This document shows positions 21,335 to 33,698 of a stretch of 64,000 bases of DNA, one piece after another. A model generated the notes under the pieces. That model was not told where the DNA came from, searched no databases, and worked only from the letters and a program-made list of their open reading frames with translations. How positions within the stretch are numbered: position 1 is the stretch's first letter; each line of letters opens with the position of its first letter. The DNA is from Phascolomyces articulosus (Eukaryota; Mucoromycota; Mucoromycetes; Mucorales; Lichtheimiaceae): the NCBI GenBank assembly GCA_025677815.1, contig JAIXMP010000004.1:930001-994000 (forward strand), written 5' to 3'. The position numbers were made by a program, and so were the translations under genes.

Positions 21335-24300
21335 TTAAAAACGATAGTATTGATTGGTCTTATACATGATCACACCTTCTCCTCGTACTAATAAAATAGG
21401 TAATTTGTATCCACTACTATGATTACCATGATGTGAATGTTGATTTAACGATGATGTATCTTGTTCTCGTTCAATATGCATTGATTCCATCAATTCATGA
21501 CGTGGTGGTACATGACATAAAAAGACTTCTCGTCCTCTATATTCTGTATGGGATGCTTTGACATCGCCAAACCATACTTGAAGATCCCGTGTGAAATTCT
21601 CACCATGTAATGTCATTAAAGGTGTATTGTTATTTTCTTCATTGGATGGGGTGGTGGTGGTTGTACCGTTCAATGTGAAATGAGAAAGGGAAGGGAAAGG
21701 TGTCATAGTACTTGTTTCCGTAGGTTGAGGTGCCCAAAATTTAAATGTTGCACAATCTTTAAAATATAGCATTAGTAAAAAATACATCATGCTTTTTTTT
21801 TTTGTTCCCAATCCTCCCTCTTCCTTTCTTCAAATTATTTACCTGTTCCAACAATGGTCCAAACAGCAGCATCCGATACATCTTCAGACCAATAAGCACC
21901 TAATCCATGGTGATGATGGACATTGGAACTATTGGATCCTGTACTACTTGTACTAGCAACAGACATACGTCGATGATTACGGCTAAATCGATTTTGTTCA
22001 ATAGAAATGGAATGGGATCTTGCTCGATGATATAATGGATCATATTCTTCCAAATTTCCTCCTGTTGAATTATTTGTTGTTGTAGGATCCAATGTATTAT
22101 TCCTTCGTCGAAACAAAGCATCCATATCTCCTGCACCTCCCAACATATTGGCTGCACTATTACCAGGAATTTGATCCGTTGATACACGTCGTTTACGTAC
22201 TACTTTACCACTTGCTTCTTGTGATGTAATATCTTCCCAAGACATGACGGGTTTTCGACGTTCAGATGTCTTGTGCATACCCACCATATCATTCAAACAA
22301 GCCAAATAAGTGATTGGATGTTGACTTTTAGGCAACATCCAAGATCCATCTCCCATGGTCATGGAAGTAGGAGAAGGCTGTTGTTGTTGAGGTTGCTGAT
22401 GATGATGATTTAATAATGGATCCATTATCCCATTTCCATTAAATCCTCCCATTCCATTTTGTTGTGCTTGTTGTTGCTGATGATGCTGAACAGCCTGTGA
22501 TGGGTCTTGAACAATTTGTAATGCTACCTTGTGTAATTGAGATACAGGATCTCCCAGCATTTCATCACCAAATTCTCCTCCACCGGCTTGTTCCATAGGA
22601 GCACGTGCACCTCCTACCACAGTCGATGCCTTGTCGACTTTACGAATAATCATTACAGGACTCACCAAACCTGTAGTTAAACATTGCAATACAATATGTT
22701 GATTATAATGAATAGCAATAGGTTGATCCGTGGTATTTTTCAAAGCAATCGCAGGAGGTGGAGGGTAGTTAACATTACGATTGTTATTGATATGAACATG
22801 ATGACCAATATAATCTTCTGGTGATTCATTTTCTTGTTGCACTTCACCAGGAGATCGTGTAGTATCGACAATCCAAATCACAAAAGGATCCCAACTCGTG
22901 GTACGAGCGACAAAACATGTTCCCGTTGGATTACCATGTTGCTCTTGAGAAGACGATTTGTTGGTTGTGGTATCATGATACCCAGGCGCTGAAAAAGCGG
23001 CACCACAAGAAACACCCAAATATTTTGTGGATACAGTTTGAGATCGAATTCGATTAAACAAAGAAACCGTTGTTCCATGATGAATACATAATTCCATATT
23101 TTTCACACTTTGTCGTTTCTTGCTTGGTTTACTAATGACTTTAATGCCTTTACTTGCCAAGGTTCCCAATAATGAACCATCCCCTAATTGAATACGAACA
23201 AGACATTCTACACGTTTTCGTTTTTCATCGGCATCATTGATATAAAGATTTTTGGCTACGCATCGTCCAGCAGTTAATGGATCTTGTTCATGATTATGAT
23301 ACCAATCAACATCAGCTCGTTGTTGTTGATCACGGAAGGATGTAGTAGATGTTCTTTGTTGGGTATGGGTAGAAGAAAGAGGAGGTGATTTGGGATGACC
23401 TGTTTGACCCATGGCTGCTCCTAAAGTATTATACCATTCCACTTGACCGGGTTGACTTGTTGCTTCACCAGAAATACACACGGTCAATAAAGGAGGTCCA
23501 TAATCCCCACTTTGATCCAATTTAGGTTTCCACCATGTTGTACCCATTAAAATAGCTGTTGGCGGAGGACATAAGAATCTATAAAGAGGTAGTTTTTCAA
23601 CCCCATTAGTTGTGTTAACAAAAAAAAACACTACCATCGAATTGCACCTGTATTTTTTTATCATTATTTTTAGTCCATTTTCTCTTTACCTTTTTTCTGT
23701 ACCATAAGATTTTTGAGCCACTTTACTTGTTAATAAAATCACTGTTTTTTCACCTGCAGCTACAGGATTTGGGGATTGTAAATAAGTTTGAATCAATGGT
23801 TTAAGACGTGTAGCATTGGCTGTACTTTGAATCATACGAGCTGTCGCTAATCCTGCTTTTAAACTATGTAATTCCAATTGTCTTTGTGAATCATGAATGG
23901 TTTCTTCTTCCAAAATTGGTCGTGTACGTAATGAAGTGGAACTACTACGTAAAAATGGACTAGGAGATGAAGGAGATTCAGGAGGAGAAAGAATGGAAGT
24001 GGAGGAGGAATGGAATAAATGAAGTGGTTGTTGTTCGTGAGTACTGTTGGTCCGTGCTCGATCCATCTAATAAGGAGATAAAATAAAAAAAAAATTAAGC
24101 ATTTATGTCGTGAATTAGTGCCTATAACCCCGTTTTATGAAACACACAGACAACCCAAAGTATGGATATATATATTTTATGCAGTTTTATAAAAAAAAAA
24201 AAGGGATGGGAAAAAAGAATGTCAATTTCAAAAAAAAGAAATCCCATTTTCCATTTTTTTTCACACGAAGCACTCACTCATCCTCTTTTTCACTTTCAAA

Positions 24301-25122
24301 AAAGAAAAAAACACGTAAAATAAAATGCTTTATAAATATATCTATATATATATATATATATACCATTGAATCCATGGAAGGAGGAAATTCATAAGATGAT
24401 TGTTGTTGTTGCTGAGAAGGAGGCAAAAGTGGCCAAGCGGATAAAGAAGAGGAAGAGGAAGAAGAAGAAGGGTGTTGTTCATGTTGTAACGTTGGTGGTT
24501 GTTGCATAAATCGTGAGGTAGTACTCGACGTGGTAGTGGTGGGTGGAGTACTGATAGGATCTTCATGTTGTAAAGATTCAAGAAAACTGGGAGAAAAAAA
24601 AGCAGGTGTAGTAGGTGAAAAACTCGTTTGAGGGGATTGTTGACCAGCTGTAGTAGTAGCAGTAGTAGCAGTAACAGTAGTAGTAGTGCCATTCCCACCT
24701 ACCCATGATTGAATCAATTGTTGTTGATTGCGTTCATGAATACTTTGTAAATCGTTTAACCTCAGTTGTTGTTGTTGATGTTGTTGACGGCGTTGATGAT
24801 CATTATAGGAAATAAATTCATCATCCGCCGCTGATTCTTCATGAGCAAGATGTCTACTATCACTACTATAAGGATCTGTAGTGGTAGGAGGAAGAGGTGG
24901 CGGTGGAAGAAATTCGAAACCTAAATGATGTTGTTGATTCGTTGTCGTGGTAGTTGATGTAGAAGGATGATGTTCCAGTTGATCCAAAAATGAGGTATGT
25001 TCACGATTGGGTGTCGTATTTGAAAACCATGTTGCATGATGATTTTCTTCATAATGAACATCTTTGCGTTTTCGAGAATACGCTCCTACATCTTCATGAT
25101 GTTGTTGTGGTTGTTCTGTCAT
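21335..25122 (-). CDS. CSL (CBF1/Su(H)/LAG-1) family transcription factor
   Basis: Four exons on the minus strand, 25122-24364, 24066-23690, 23578-21843 and 21756-21335, with consistent phases (0, 2, 1), give 1097 aa. The N-terminal ~360 residues are His/Gln/Ser/Thr-rich. The Rel-like N domain begins around VAQKSYGTEKRFLCPPP, which is formed only when the splice from 23690 to 23578 is used; the longer open frame to 23664 is intronic. The beta-trefoil DNA-contact block reads ELCIHHGTTVSLFNRIRSQT followed by VSTKYLGV. CLTTGLVSPVMIIRKVDK and DPVSQLHKVALQI are also typical. The C-terminal domain has WTIVGTDCATFKFWAP (spliced) and GENFTRDLQVWFGD. CSL proteins bind GTGGGAA-type sites; fungal members (Cbf11/Cbf12 in fission yeast) act without Notch. 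Long Q-rich inserts (PQQQQPSPTS) make it larger than animal CSL. Confidence 0.93.
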
Positions 25123-26490
25123 AATTTTTTTTCTTTTGTTCCTCTTTTTTTTTTTTTGAAAAGGTGATTCTTTTTTTTTTATATTATTATTATTCTTTTA
25201 TTGATTTTAAAAAAAGGATTGAACACTTCTTTTTTTTTTTCTTCCTTTATATATAAAATAGAGAAAAAGAGAAGGTATTAAAAAAAAAATAAAAGAAAGA
25301 AGAAGAGGGACAAAGAAAAGGGGAAAACAAAAAAACAAGAGTTTTAAGAGCGGGACGACCCCACACAAAAACCAACTTTATTTCGTGTGAGTGTAAAAAA
25401 AGTATATACTTGATGTTGTTATGCATTGTTACATCTTTTTATTATTATTTTACTTTTTTTATTTTTTTTATTTGCTATACTTCTTCTTCTTCTTTATGAT
25501 ATATACATCTTATTTTATATGAAGAAGAAGAAAAAAAAAGGTAATAGAGTAAATCCATGAGAAGAGAATAAAAAAAGCACTTCTTTATAACGATAATAAT
25601 AATAATAATAATAAATTCCCTTTTCTCCACATTTCTAAATGACGCGGAATCATGACGCCGAGTATAGACCGTGAGAGTATAACAAAATATCGTTACATTT
25701 GACACAGCCCTTTTTGCATAACATCATGAATGTAGTACATATATGGGCGCCTTCATCTCTCTTGGTAAGATTTTAAGATTATCAAGCGTGTAATGTTGTT
25801 GTTGTTGAGTGCGTATAAATATATATAACTATACTTATCTAACAACAATAAATCAAACAACAAACAAGAAATGTTGTATTAAAACATTTCGGGGAGGAAG
25901 AAAAAAAAAACTGTCGATCGATTTTGGCGGGTGAATGACACAGGAAGGAAAGGAAAGGTAAGGGAAAGAAGAAGAAAAAAAGTGCGTCTATCTATCTGTC
26001 TGTTGTTATGTATGTATGGACCCATTCGTTCACAATGACAAATAATTATTATAATAATAATGTGGATGCACTAAGACTATCATCATCATCATTATCATCA
26101 TTTATAAACATAAAAGCAGGCAAAGTAAAAACACTTGTTATTTTATTACGTCAATTTTTCCAAATTCTAATGGCATCATCATCTGAACAAAATGATAAAA
26201 AAAAAATCATCTGACACACACACACACACGTACACACACAAATAATCAAGCAAACAAGCACAAATTTCCTTTTCTTCTAAAAACATATCACGATGGTCAT
26301 TTTTCTTCAACTCATTTTTTTTTTGCATGTCATTCCCCCTCACACACAAAAAAAAAAGGTGTCTGTGTAATCCTCAAATGAAGAGAAAGGAACCATTCAA
26401 ATTTTATTTCTCATTGTCGCACGGGCCCCTCCTCCTCCTTTTGTTTTACTGATTTTATTATTTGTTATATAGACAAATAGACATTATTAT
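25123..26490. promoter_or_regulatory. Upstream region of the CSL gene
   Basis: About 1.37 kb between the CSL start and the 3' end of the next minus-strand gene. Contains poly-T/A tracts, (AAT)n at about 25590-25615 and (AC)n at about 26215-26240. The open frames at 25475-25705 and 26008-26214 are low-complexity. No CSL site (GTGGGAA) was seen here, so autoregulation is not suggested. Confidence 0.4.
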
Positions 26491-27351
26491 TTATGGATGA
26501 TGATGATGATGATGATCTTCCCCTTGAATTGCCATACGTGTTAAACACACCTTACTTTCATCTTGATATCGTTGTAAAGATTCAACTTGACTTTCTAATT
26601 GACGTACTTGTTGATCTAATTCAAGATATGTATCCAGGACTTGTTTCAACCATAAAACTTCCGATGTTTTTCCTTCTTTAAATGTTGTTTTTGTTGTTGT
26701 TGTTGTACCACTTCTGTTATTTTTACTATCATGATGAATTTTCCTCACCCTTTTTTTTATTTTTTTTCTTACTTCATCCATCAAAAAAAAAGTAGTCCTC
26801 TAACTCAACAACTTACGGATCCTCTTGTTTTTGTTCCTTATTCAATCCATGATTTTTATTGGTGTTGCCCAAAGTGACTAAGAATGAACCAGAAATAGGT
26901 TTAAGTTTGGATTGAGACAGGACTTTAATCATTTGTTGGACTTTTAAAAAAAAGGTATTAAGTTTAGCTTTTTTGCTGTATGTTTTGTTGGTGGTTTTTT
27001 TTTATATCCTTGTACAACCTACTCACGGTGTAGATCAGCTTGGTCTGACTCGATTTGTACAAGTGCTTGAATAAGATGATGACCACATTCCATCATAGCT
27101 TGAGTCCATTGTTCATAATAACATCTAATTTCATTCATCATATAGAGAGATAAGAATATATATGTGTTTTTTTTGTGTGGTATATACTTTTCCTTGTATT
27201 GTTTGTAATTTTTTATATATATTTATATAAATATAAAGATCTAAATTTACAAAACTTTATGTTCAATGCTTCGCAAACGACTTTGTGTGACTTGAATGCC
27301 ATTCAATGATTCTTGTGTTTCACGAATCAGTTCTAGTGACGACGACGCCAT
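26491..27351 (-). CDS. Unrecognised small coiled-coil protein
   Basis: Four exons on the minus strand, 27351-27251, 27124-27027, 26940-26817 and 26713-26491, with matching phases (2, 1, 2), give 181 aa. The start is MASSSLELIRETQESLNGIQ. Helical stretches follow: YYEQWTQAMMECGHHLIQA near residues 36-54 and ELDQQVRQLESQVESLQRYQ near 140-160, the latter a clear heptad coiled coil. Between them is a polar, Thr/Lys-rich linker (GTTTTTKTTFKEGK). The tail is poly-His. I do not recognise the family; it could be a subunit of a structural or tethering complex, but nothing in the sequence decides it. The splice model is internally consistent, so the gene is probably real. It starts only 218 bp downstream of the V-ATPase H stop on the same strand. 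Confidence 0.6.
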
Positions 27352-27569
27352 TTTAAAAAAAATACGAGATGGGCTTGATGTGGTGATGATAGATTATTTA
27401 TAAACTTTAAAAAAGTTTATAGATTTTATGTTGGGGATAAATAACTTTAAAGAAGTTGAGAATAATCACTTTGAATTTTTTTTTTTATTATTTGAAAAAA
27501 AGGAAAAAGAGAAAAGGGAAAGGAAAAAAAAGAAGAAGAAAAAAAAAAAGAAAAAAGAAAAGATAAAAT

Positions 27570-29866
27570 TTAAGAAGACATGGCAAAATATTTTTGAGTT
27601 GCTGATAATGCATGGTAACGAACATCTGGATCTTCATGCGTCATTAATTCCATCACTCTTTGTTTAGCTCCCAAATCATGAAGATATTTTTTACCATCAC
27701 TTCCACCATATTTGGCATATTGACCAAGATCATGACAAGCAATTGCAAGTATCTCGGATTGATTTGAACTCAATAAACGAGCCAACATTCTATTTAATAA
27801 TAAAAAAAAAAGGTTAGTTCACTTGTAGTATATATTAAAAACAAAAAAAAAGACAAGGTTTACTTTAGTAATCGATGTTCTTGTTCATTTAACCGAATCG
27901 TATTCTTTTGCCAGAAATTTTCGGATTGATGAGGTGGAGACCATTCCAACTTTCCGGTTTCTAATTCCGAGGCATATACTTCAAATGTCCTTTATAAAAA
28001 ATATTCCCACACATACACATACACATATAGTCAGCAAATGAGGAATGGCTTTTTTTTTAGCATAATAATCATCATTCCTTACGTGAGACTTTGGAAATTA
28101 TTTTGTAATTCTTGAATAATATATTCAATATCATCCACTACTTCTTTGTCAGACCATTTACGAGTACTTAGATGCTCAGCAAATGGAAGTAATTTGGCTA
28201 CCAACATGGCTGATAAATTGGCTCTTGGTGCTTTTTCTATCAAATTCTATTATATATATATATATATGAATAGATGCCTCTCTTTATAGATTCCACAATA
28301 TATATATATATATATATACCTTAAAAATGGAGACTACCACACGAATAATCTTTTCTTTGACGGCTGTTTTGGCAACTTCCACCAAAGTAGGAATGACATC
28401 ATATTTTCTATATTTATTTATATAATAAAAAATAGTAAGCGATTTTGTTGGGATCAAATAAAGTGTCCCAGTTGCTTTTATATTTTTATTTTTTTACCTG
28501 TTCAAATTTGTTGCAATTTCTTGATCAAAAGTTAATAACCATAAAGCAAACACAGTTTCATAAATCACTTGAGGATTAGAATGACCCTTTTTCAATACAT
28601 TGATAAACCTAATATTTTATATTATCAGTACTTTTTGTTTCATTTTTTTCACCCAACATTCTATTCTAATACTTACGAATCCATGGCATGAAGGGTATTC
28701 CAAAATGAGGTACGATAAGAGGGTATATGAAACAAAGCATCCAAAATTTGAATATTCAATTCAATTAAACTAGAATTACGACTTTGTAATTGAAATGTCA
28801 TCCATTGGAAAAAGTCATCAATATCAATATCTGGTGTTTTCGTGGAACTATCATAAAGTTATTATTAGAAAAAAGTACAAATTGCATGAAAGTGACTTTT
28901 GTTTAATATATATTTACCATACAAGAAGTGCTAAGAGTTTACTAGATTGAATACCAATAAATTCATCATTGATTCTCAATGCCCTTTTGATAAATGATCA
29001 TTTATGTTAGATATGAATATTATAAAGAAATGATTTTCCCTTGTCTTCTCCTTTCTAACCCTCACCCCTCTCACTCCGTATTTGTTTTCTACTCTTTTTT
29101 TTTCAGAATATATCTTTCTCCTTACTTGTGAAACGGACCAAACGGATAACCAGGACGATTGATAGATGCTTGATGAAACAATAGGATTCGTTCATCATGT
29201 TCTATTTATATATATAGGAATAAGAAGAACAGTTAAGAATATACGTATATTCCCATCTCGTTCAACGATACAAAGAATCAATTTACCATGTAACATATCT
29301 TGAATCATGACCAACACCTTTTGAACTGCGTCGACGCGTGCCAGTTTATGCATCAAATCAAGGTACATACCGGCATAATAGAGTCCGTGCTTATATATAT
29401 AAAAAGGGTATATATAAGCTTTTCTCTATCTCTATTATATAAAATGATAATAATAATGAAACCCCTTTTCTATATTACCTCGGACATGATATTTGTAATT
29501 TCCTCGGGTGACTTATTTTCAACATGTTCAATCATGGCCACCTCGTCCGAATTGATTAATCCAGCACGTTCATATCCCTACAGAAAGAAAGAATGAATAT
29601 TGTTTTTTTTTTGTCATGACAATCCCTCCTAGGTTGTTCTTTCTCCTGTTTTTTTTTCCAAAAAGGTTTTTTTTTACCTGCCATGGAATAGGCTCTTGTC
29701 GGATCTTGTCGACTAATTCATCGAGGTAAGGATGAGCAATAATAGTCAGTGTAACATCCTCAATAAGACTACTTGTCGCGGTATCAACATGAGGTGTTTG
29801 TACTTCTACCACCGCGGGTGAATCAGGTAAAGTAGTATCGACCAGGGGTGCTTCTGCAGAAAGCAT
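27570..29866 (-). CDS. VMA13: V-type proton ATPase subunit H
   Basis: Eleven short exons on the minus strand: 29866-29678, 29577-29479, 29389-29287, 29201-29126, 28983-28918, 28847-28677, 28608-28498, 28407-28320, 28246-28083, 27989-27864 and 27789-27570. All phases join, giving 470 aa, the usual length for this subunit. Diagnostic segments are INRPGYPFGPFHK, the armadillo-like repeats through SFWNTLHAMDS and KYDVIPTLVEVAKTAVKEKI, ENFWQKNTIRLNEQEHRLL, and the C-terminal IACHDLGQYAKYGG plus GAKQRVMELMTHEDPDVRYH. Subunit H sits on the cytosolic V1 sector and couples or silences ATP hydrolysis on assembly with Vo at the vacuolar membrane. Ten introns in under 2.3 kb illustrate the intron density. 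Identification is firm. Confidence 0.95.
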
Positions 29867-30417
29867 ATTTTATATTCTTTTACGTTCTTTAGGGAGAGGA
29901 AAAGACAAAAAACAAAAAGACAAAAAACAAAAAGAAAAAAAAAATAAAAAATAAAAACTAAAAAGGAGGCGCAAAAAAAAGTGTATCAGGGAGAAGCTTA
30001 ATATGTTTCAGGTGCCTGTAATCTACTACAACAGCTAAAAAAAAAAAAAAAGATGCGGAGACTGATGCATCCTCATGTAATTCGTATATATTTAATCACA
30101 CTATGACAATAAGGTAATAAAAAATATTGTTTTTTTATTATATGTATATATATATATGATTATATATATTATTTCTCTTTTTTTTTAATAATAATAATAA
30201 TGTTAATATAGATTTGTTGTTGTTATAGTGAGTTATTTGAAATTAAATTATTCTACTTATTATAAAATATAAAATGTAAGAAAGTGTGATTGTGTGTGGT
30301 AAATAGAAAAAAGGATTGAATGCAGAAAAAATAAAAACAATGGAAGTGTGATAAGTGGGGTAAAGGAAGGAATAAAAATGAATGTGAGTGATATATAAAG
30401 TAGCAGAATGGAAGAAT
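29867..30417. other. Intergenic region upstream of V-ATPase H
   Basis: Holds the V-ATPase H promoter and the 3' end of the acidic-protein gene. AT-rich with poly-A runs. No gene or named site is recognised. Confidence 0.4.
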
Positions 30418-31850
30418 TTATGCGGAAGCAACAACAGGAGTTGCTTCATCAGCCTTTTTAGCAGCAGCCTTTTCATCTTGAGTAGATTCTTCCTTCTTTT
30501 CTTCTTCATCATTAGCCTTCTTTACTTCTTCTTCAACAACAGGCTTATCATCTTCTTTCTTTTCTTCAGAAACTTCTTCCTTCTTTTCTTCGGAAGCTTC
30601 ATCCTTCTTGGACTCTTCGGCCTTAGGTTCTTCTTCTTCTTCAAGAACAACTTCTACAGTTTCAGGTTCCTTGGAAGCTTCAGTAGTAGCCTTTGGCTTC
30701 TTGCTCTTCTTACCGAAGAGAGCTGTCAAACGACGACCCAATTTAGGAGAAGAAGATTTCTTTTCAGCAACTTGTTCTTTCTTGGGTTCTTCCTTTTGTT
30801 CAGCAACAGCTTCATCTTCAGTCTTAGTAGCTTCTTCTTCAGTAGCCTTAGGAGTAGTTTCTTCTTCTTCGGCCTTGGGAGTAGCTTCTTCTTCCTTGGC
30901 AGCTTCTTCTTCAGTAGCCTTAGGAGTAGCTTCATCTTCCTTAGTAGCTTCTTCTTCTACTTCTTCCTTGACAGGAGTAGGGGCCTTTTCAGAAGACTTC
31001 TTGGACTTGTTACCACCAAAGATCTTTTGAATGAAGGATTGACGTTTCACATGAGCGGGAGTAGTAGTCTCCTTGGAAGATTCCTCCTTCTTTTCTTCAG
31101 CTTCCTCCTTCTTAGCTTCTTCTTCATCAGCCTTGGGAGCTTCAGTAGAAGCTTCAGCTTCAGCCTTGGGAGATTCTTCTTCCTTCTTTTCAGCTTCAGT
31201 GACTTCTTCCTTCTTTTCTTCCTCCTTGGTTTCTGTTTCTTCGGATTCATCCTTCTTGACAACAGCATCAGCTTGAATAGGTTCCAATTGATCTATCTTG
31301 GGTAATTCTACATTGGTAGTTTCAGTGGTAGTAGGTTCTTCAACAGCCTTTTGCTTTTCGGGTGACTAAAATAAAAAAAAATCGTAAGATTTACTTGGCC
31401 CGGTAAAATAAAATTGCGAAATCGAGAAAAATTTAAAAAAAAAATTACCTTGCTACGACCAAAGAGACCACCAAGACCTTTACCCTTCTTGAATAAAGTA
31501 AAACGCTTATTTTGCTTATCTTTCTTTTCAGTTTCTTCCTTGGATTCTTCTACTGTAGCTTCAGCTTCTTCTTCTTCCTTCTTTGAAGGTTCAGCATCTT
31601 CCTTCTTTTCTTCAGTTTCTTTAGAGGTTTCAGTAGATGGTTGTTCTTCAGTAGTAGCAGGCTTATCTTCTTCCTTCTTATCAGAAGAAGCTTCAACTAC
31701 TTTATCATCATCTTCCTTTTTCACTTCATCGTTCGATTGTTGTTCGGTTTCTTTGGTGACGTCGTTGTTAGTAGTGGGTGTTGTTTCGACTTGAGATTCT
31801 TCCTTTTGGACGACGGGATCAGTAGTGGTTTCGGGAGCGGTAGAAGACAT
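30418..31850 (-). CDS. Glu/Lys-rich low-complexity protein with three basic-hydrophobic motifs
   Basis: Two exons on the minus strand, 31850-31449 and 31365-30418, joined in phase 0, give 449 aa. Most of the protein is E/K/A/T/S repeats, such as ATPKATEEEAAKEEEATPKA. Three short motifs break this pattern: KRFTLFKKGKGLGGLFGRSK (around residues 115-134, at the end of exon 1), KRQSFIQKIFGGNKSKK and GRRLTALFGKKSKK. They share a (K/R)R-x-(S/T/L)-hydrophobic...(L/I)FG-basic pattern, reminiscent of phosphorylatable, membrane-binding effector segments in MARCKS- or AKAP12-like proteins, but I know no named family with this arrangement. No signal peptide or membrane span. Codon use is strongly GAA/AAG/GCT-biased (AAG nearly always for Lys), unlike its neighbours, suggesting high expression. 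The plus-strand frames here are mirror artefacts. Confidence 0.75.
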
Positions 31851-31948
31851 TTTGTTTTTAAAATATGATATGTAAATTAAAAGAGTGTTATATTAGATTG
31901 GAGGGAATTGTTATTAAAGGGAATGTGAGTGAGTATTTGAATGAATGT

Positions 31949-31988
<40 letters not shown>

Positions 31989-33698
31989 GAAGAAAAAAAA
32001 AGACTTCTCCTTTTAACCCATTTATCACACAAATTTATATATAATTGTTTGAAAGCATATTAGAATTCATGTCGTACCTTGCACGCGGCTTTACTAAAAT
32101 TATTATATTGCATTGGGGGGACTCTATGCTATGTGTGATGGGATTTTGATTAGGAGCAACCTTTTTTTTTTACTATCGTAACATCTTTTTTATTTGATGT
32201 TTCTCCAAATTTATTCAATAGATATTGGATTTTTTATTATAATTTAATTTTTGACATGAAATGCATGGAAGGATGATTAACTAATTCTATTTAAATACAT
32301 GTGGCATTAATCATGGTTGATTTTTTTATTATACATGTTACCCTTTCTCTTCTGAATCATTTTTTTCTATTATACGTATGTTTTGACATGAGCGAGCGCG
32401 TTCTTTTTTTTTTAAGGTTGTATCCAAAAAAGGTGGAGTATCAATCGCATATAAAAACAGTAACAAAGTGGTCGGCACCCAAATAAAATATTATTTTGAG
32501 TTAGTAACTAAAAAAGGATAACCACCCAAGTATTTTTCACTTGCTCATCGTTACTACAATCTTCTTCTTCGTGCAACATCTGTCAAAATTTTTTTTATTA
32601 ATTTTTTTTTTGTTTTTTTTGTTTTCACAAATAAAGAGTTTATTCCCCCCTTCCTTTATACATCTTGTAATGATATCATCCATTCTATTTATTTTATTGG
32701 TTTTTTTTTGATTGGAAATAATGAATGATAGAGAAAAAACCCTTTATTATTTTCATGGATAGAATTTAGAATTTTTGAAATGAAATGAAGATGGATGAAT
32801 TTTTTGATCCGTGAAGATCCAACCGTTTGGGATTGCATTACTCTTCATTCTCACTTTTCTTCTTATTGGGTTTCCGATCGACGTTAAACCCGCAGCTTTT
32901 TTTTTTTAAAAAAAAAAAAGAAAACCGCGACCAACTCCTTGATTGATGGTGGTTCAAAATAAACACGTGTTTAAAAGGATTATTCAATTAAATGACTTAT
33001 TTGACTCTATATATAATAAGGTGGTACATAATTCGATTAAAATTGGTTATAGATGTTATTGTTTTATAAAGTAGTTGGTTGGTGTGTAATAAAGTGACTA
33101 TAGTAGTTATTATATAGATTCAAAGGATATTTATGTTGTGTTGCCCTGGGTTTTGATGCGATGGGTTCACAACAATAATTTTTTTAGTTTAGGTATAAAC
33201 CCAAAACAGATCAGATGGTGCAACCTGAATTCATTCTTTTCTTTTCCTTTTTCAATACATGGGTCACTCATTCACTTTATTAAATTCTTATAACTTCCTC
33301 ACTATCGTTTTTTACCACGATGATGTTATAAATATATATGCATACATATCTTCTAATGAACCCTTGTAAGAAAAAAAGCATGTTCTTTTGTTTTATTTTA
33401 TTTTAAAATAGATTCTATAAAAAAAGAAGAAGAAAAGATGTATTCTAAAATAAAAATAAAACTATAAACAAAAACGAGGGTTCCCCTCCCCCCGCCTTTT
33501 TTCTATTATAATTTTGTAATCATCAATAAGGAATCAATTGGATCAACTATCGTTCTAGACTTTACCACTTATCCTCCTTTTATATAGTATTATATAACAA
33601 AAAAAAATGAGTATATAGAATATATTCTTCTTTCATTCTCTCCTTATTATAACTATTATATATTTTCAGGATCAGAAACTAGTCATATTATATATATT
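31851..33698. other. Intergenic region
   Basis: Upstream region of the acidic-protein gene, with an (AG)n tract at about 31951-31980, followed by AT-rich sequence up to the 3' end of the aminotransferase. A T/A inverted run lies at about 32898-32920. No gene is supported. Confidence 0.45.

Noticed and set aside
23579..23664. 5' extension of the main CSL open frame
   Set aside because: Including it would break the conserved KSYGTEKRFLCPPP junction; it is intronic.
27428..27667. Plus-strand frame opposite the V-ATPase H 3' end
   Set aside because: Lys/Glu homopolymer plus the antisense of the V-ATPase H C-terminus.
30388..31305. 305-codon plus-strand open frame, Phe/Ser/Leu-rich
   Set aside because: It is the mirror of the Glu/Lys-rich gene on the minus strand; GAA/AAG codons read backward give F/L/S. 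No start context or domain.
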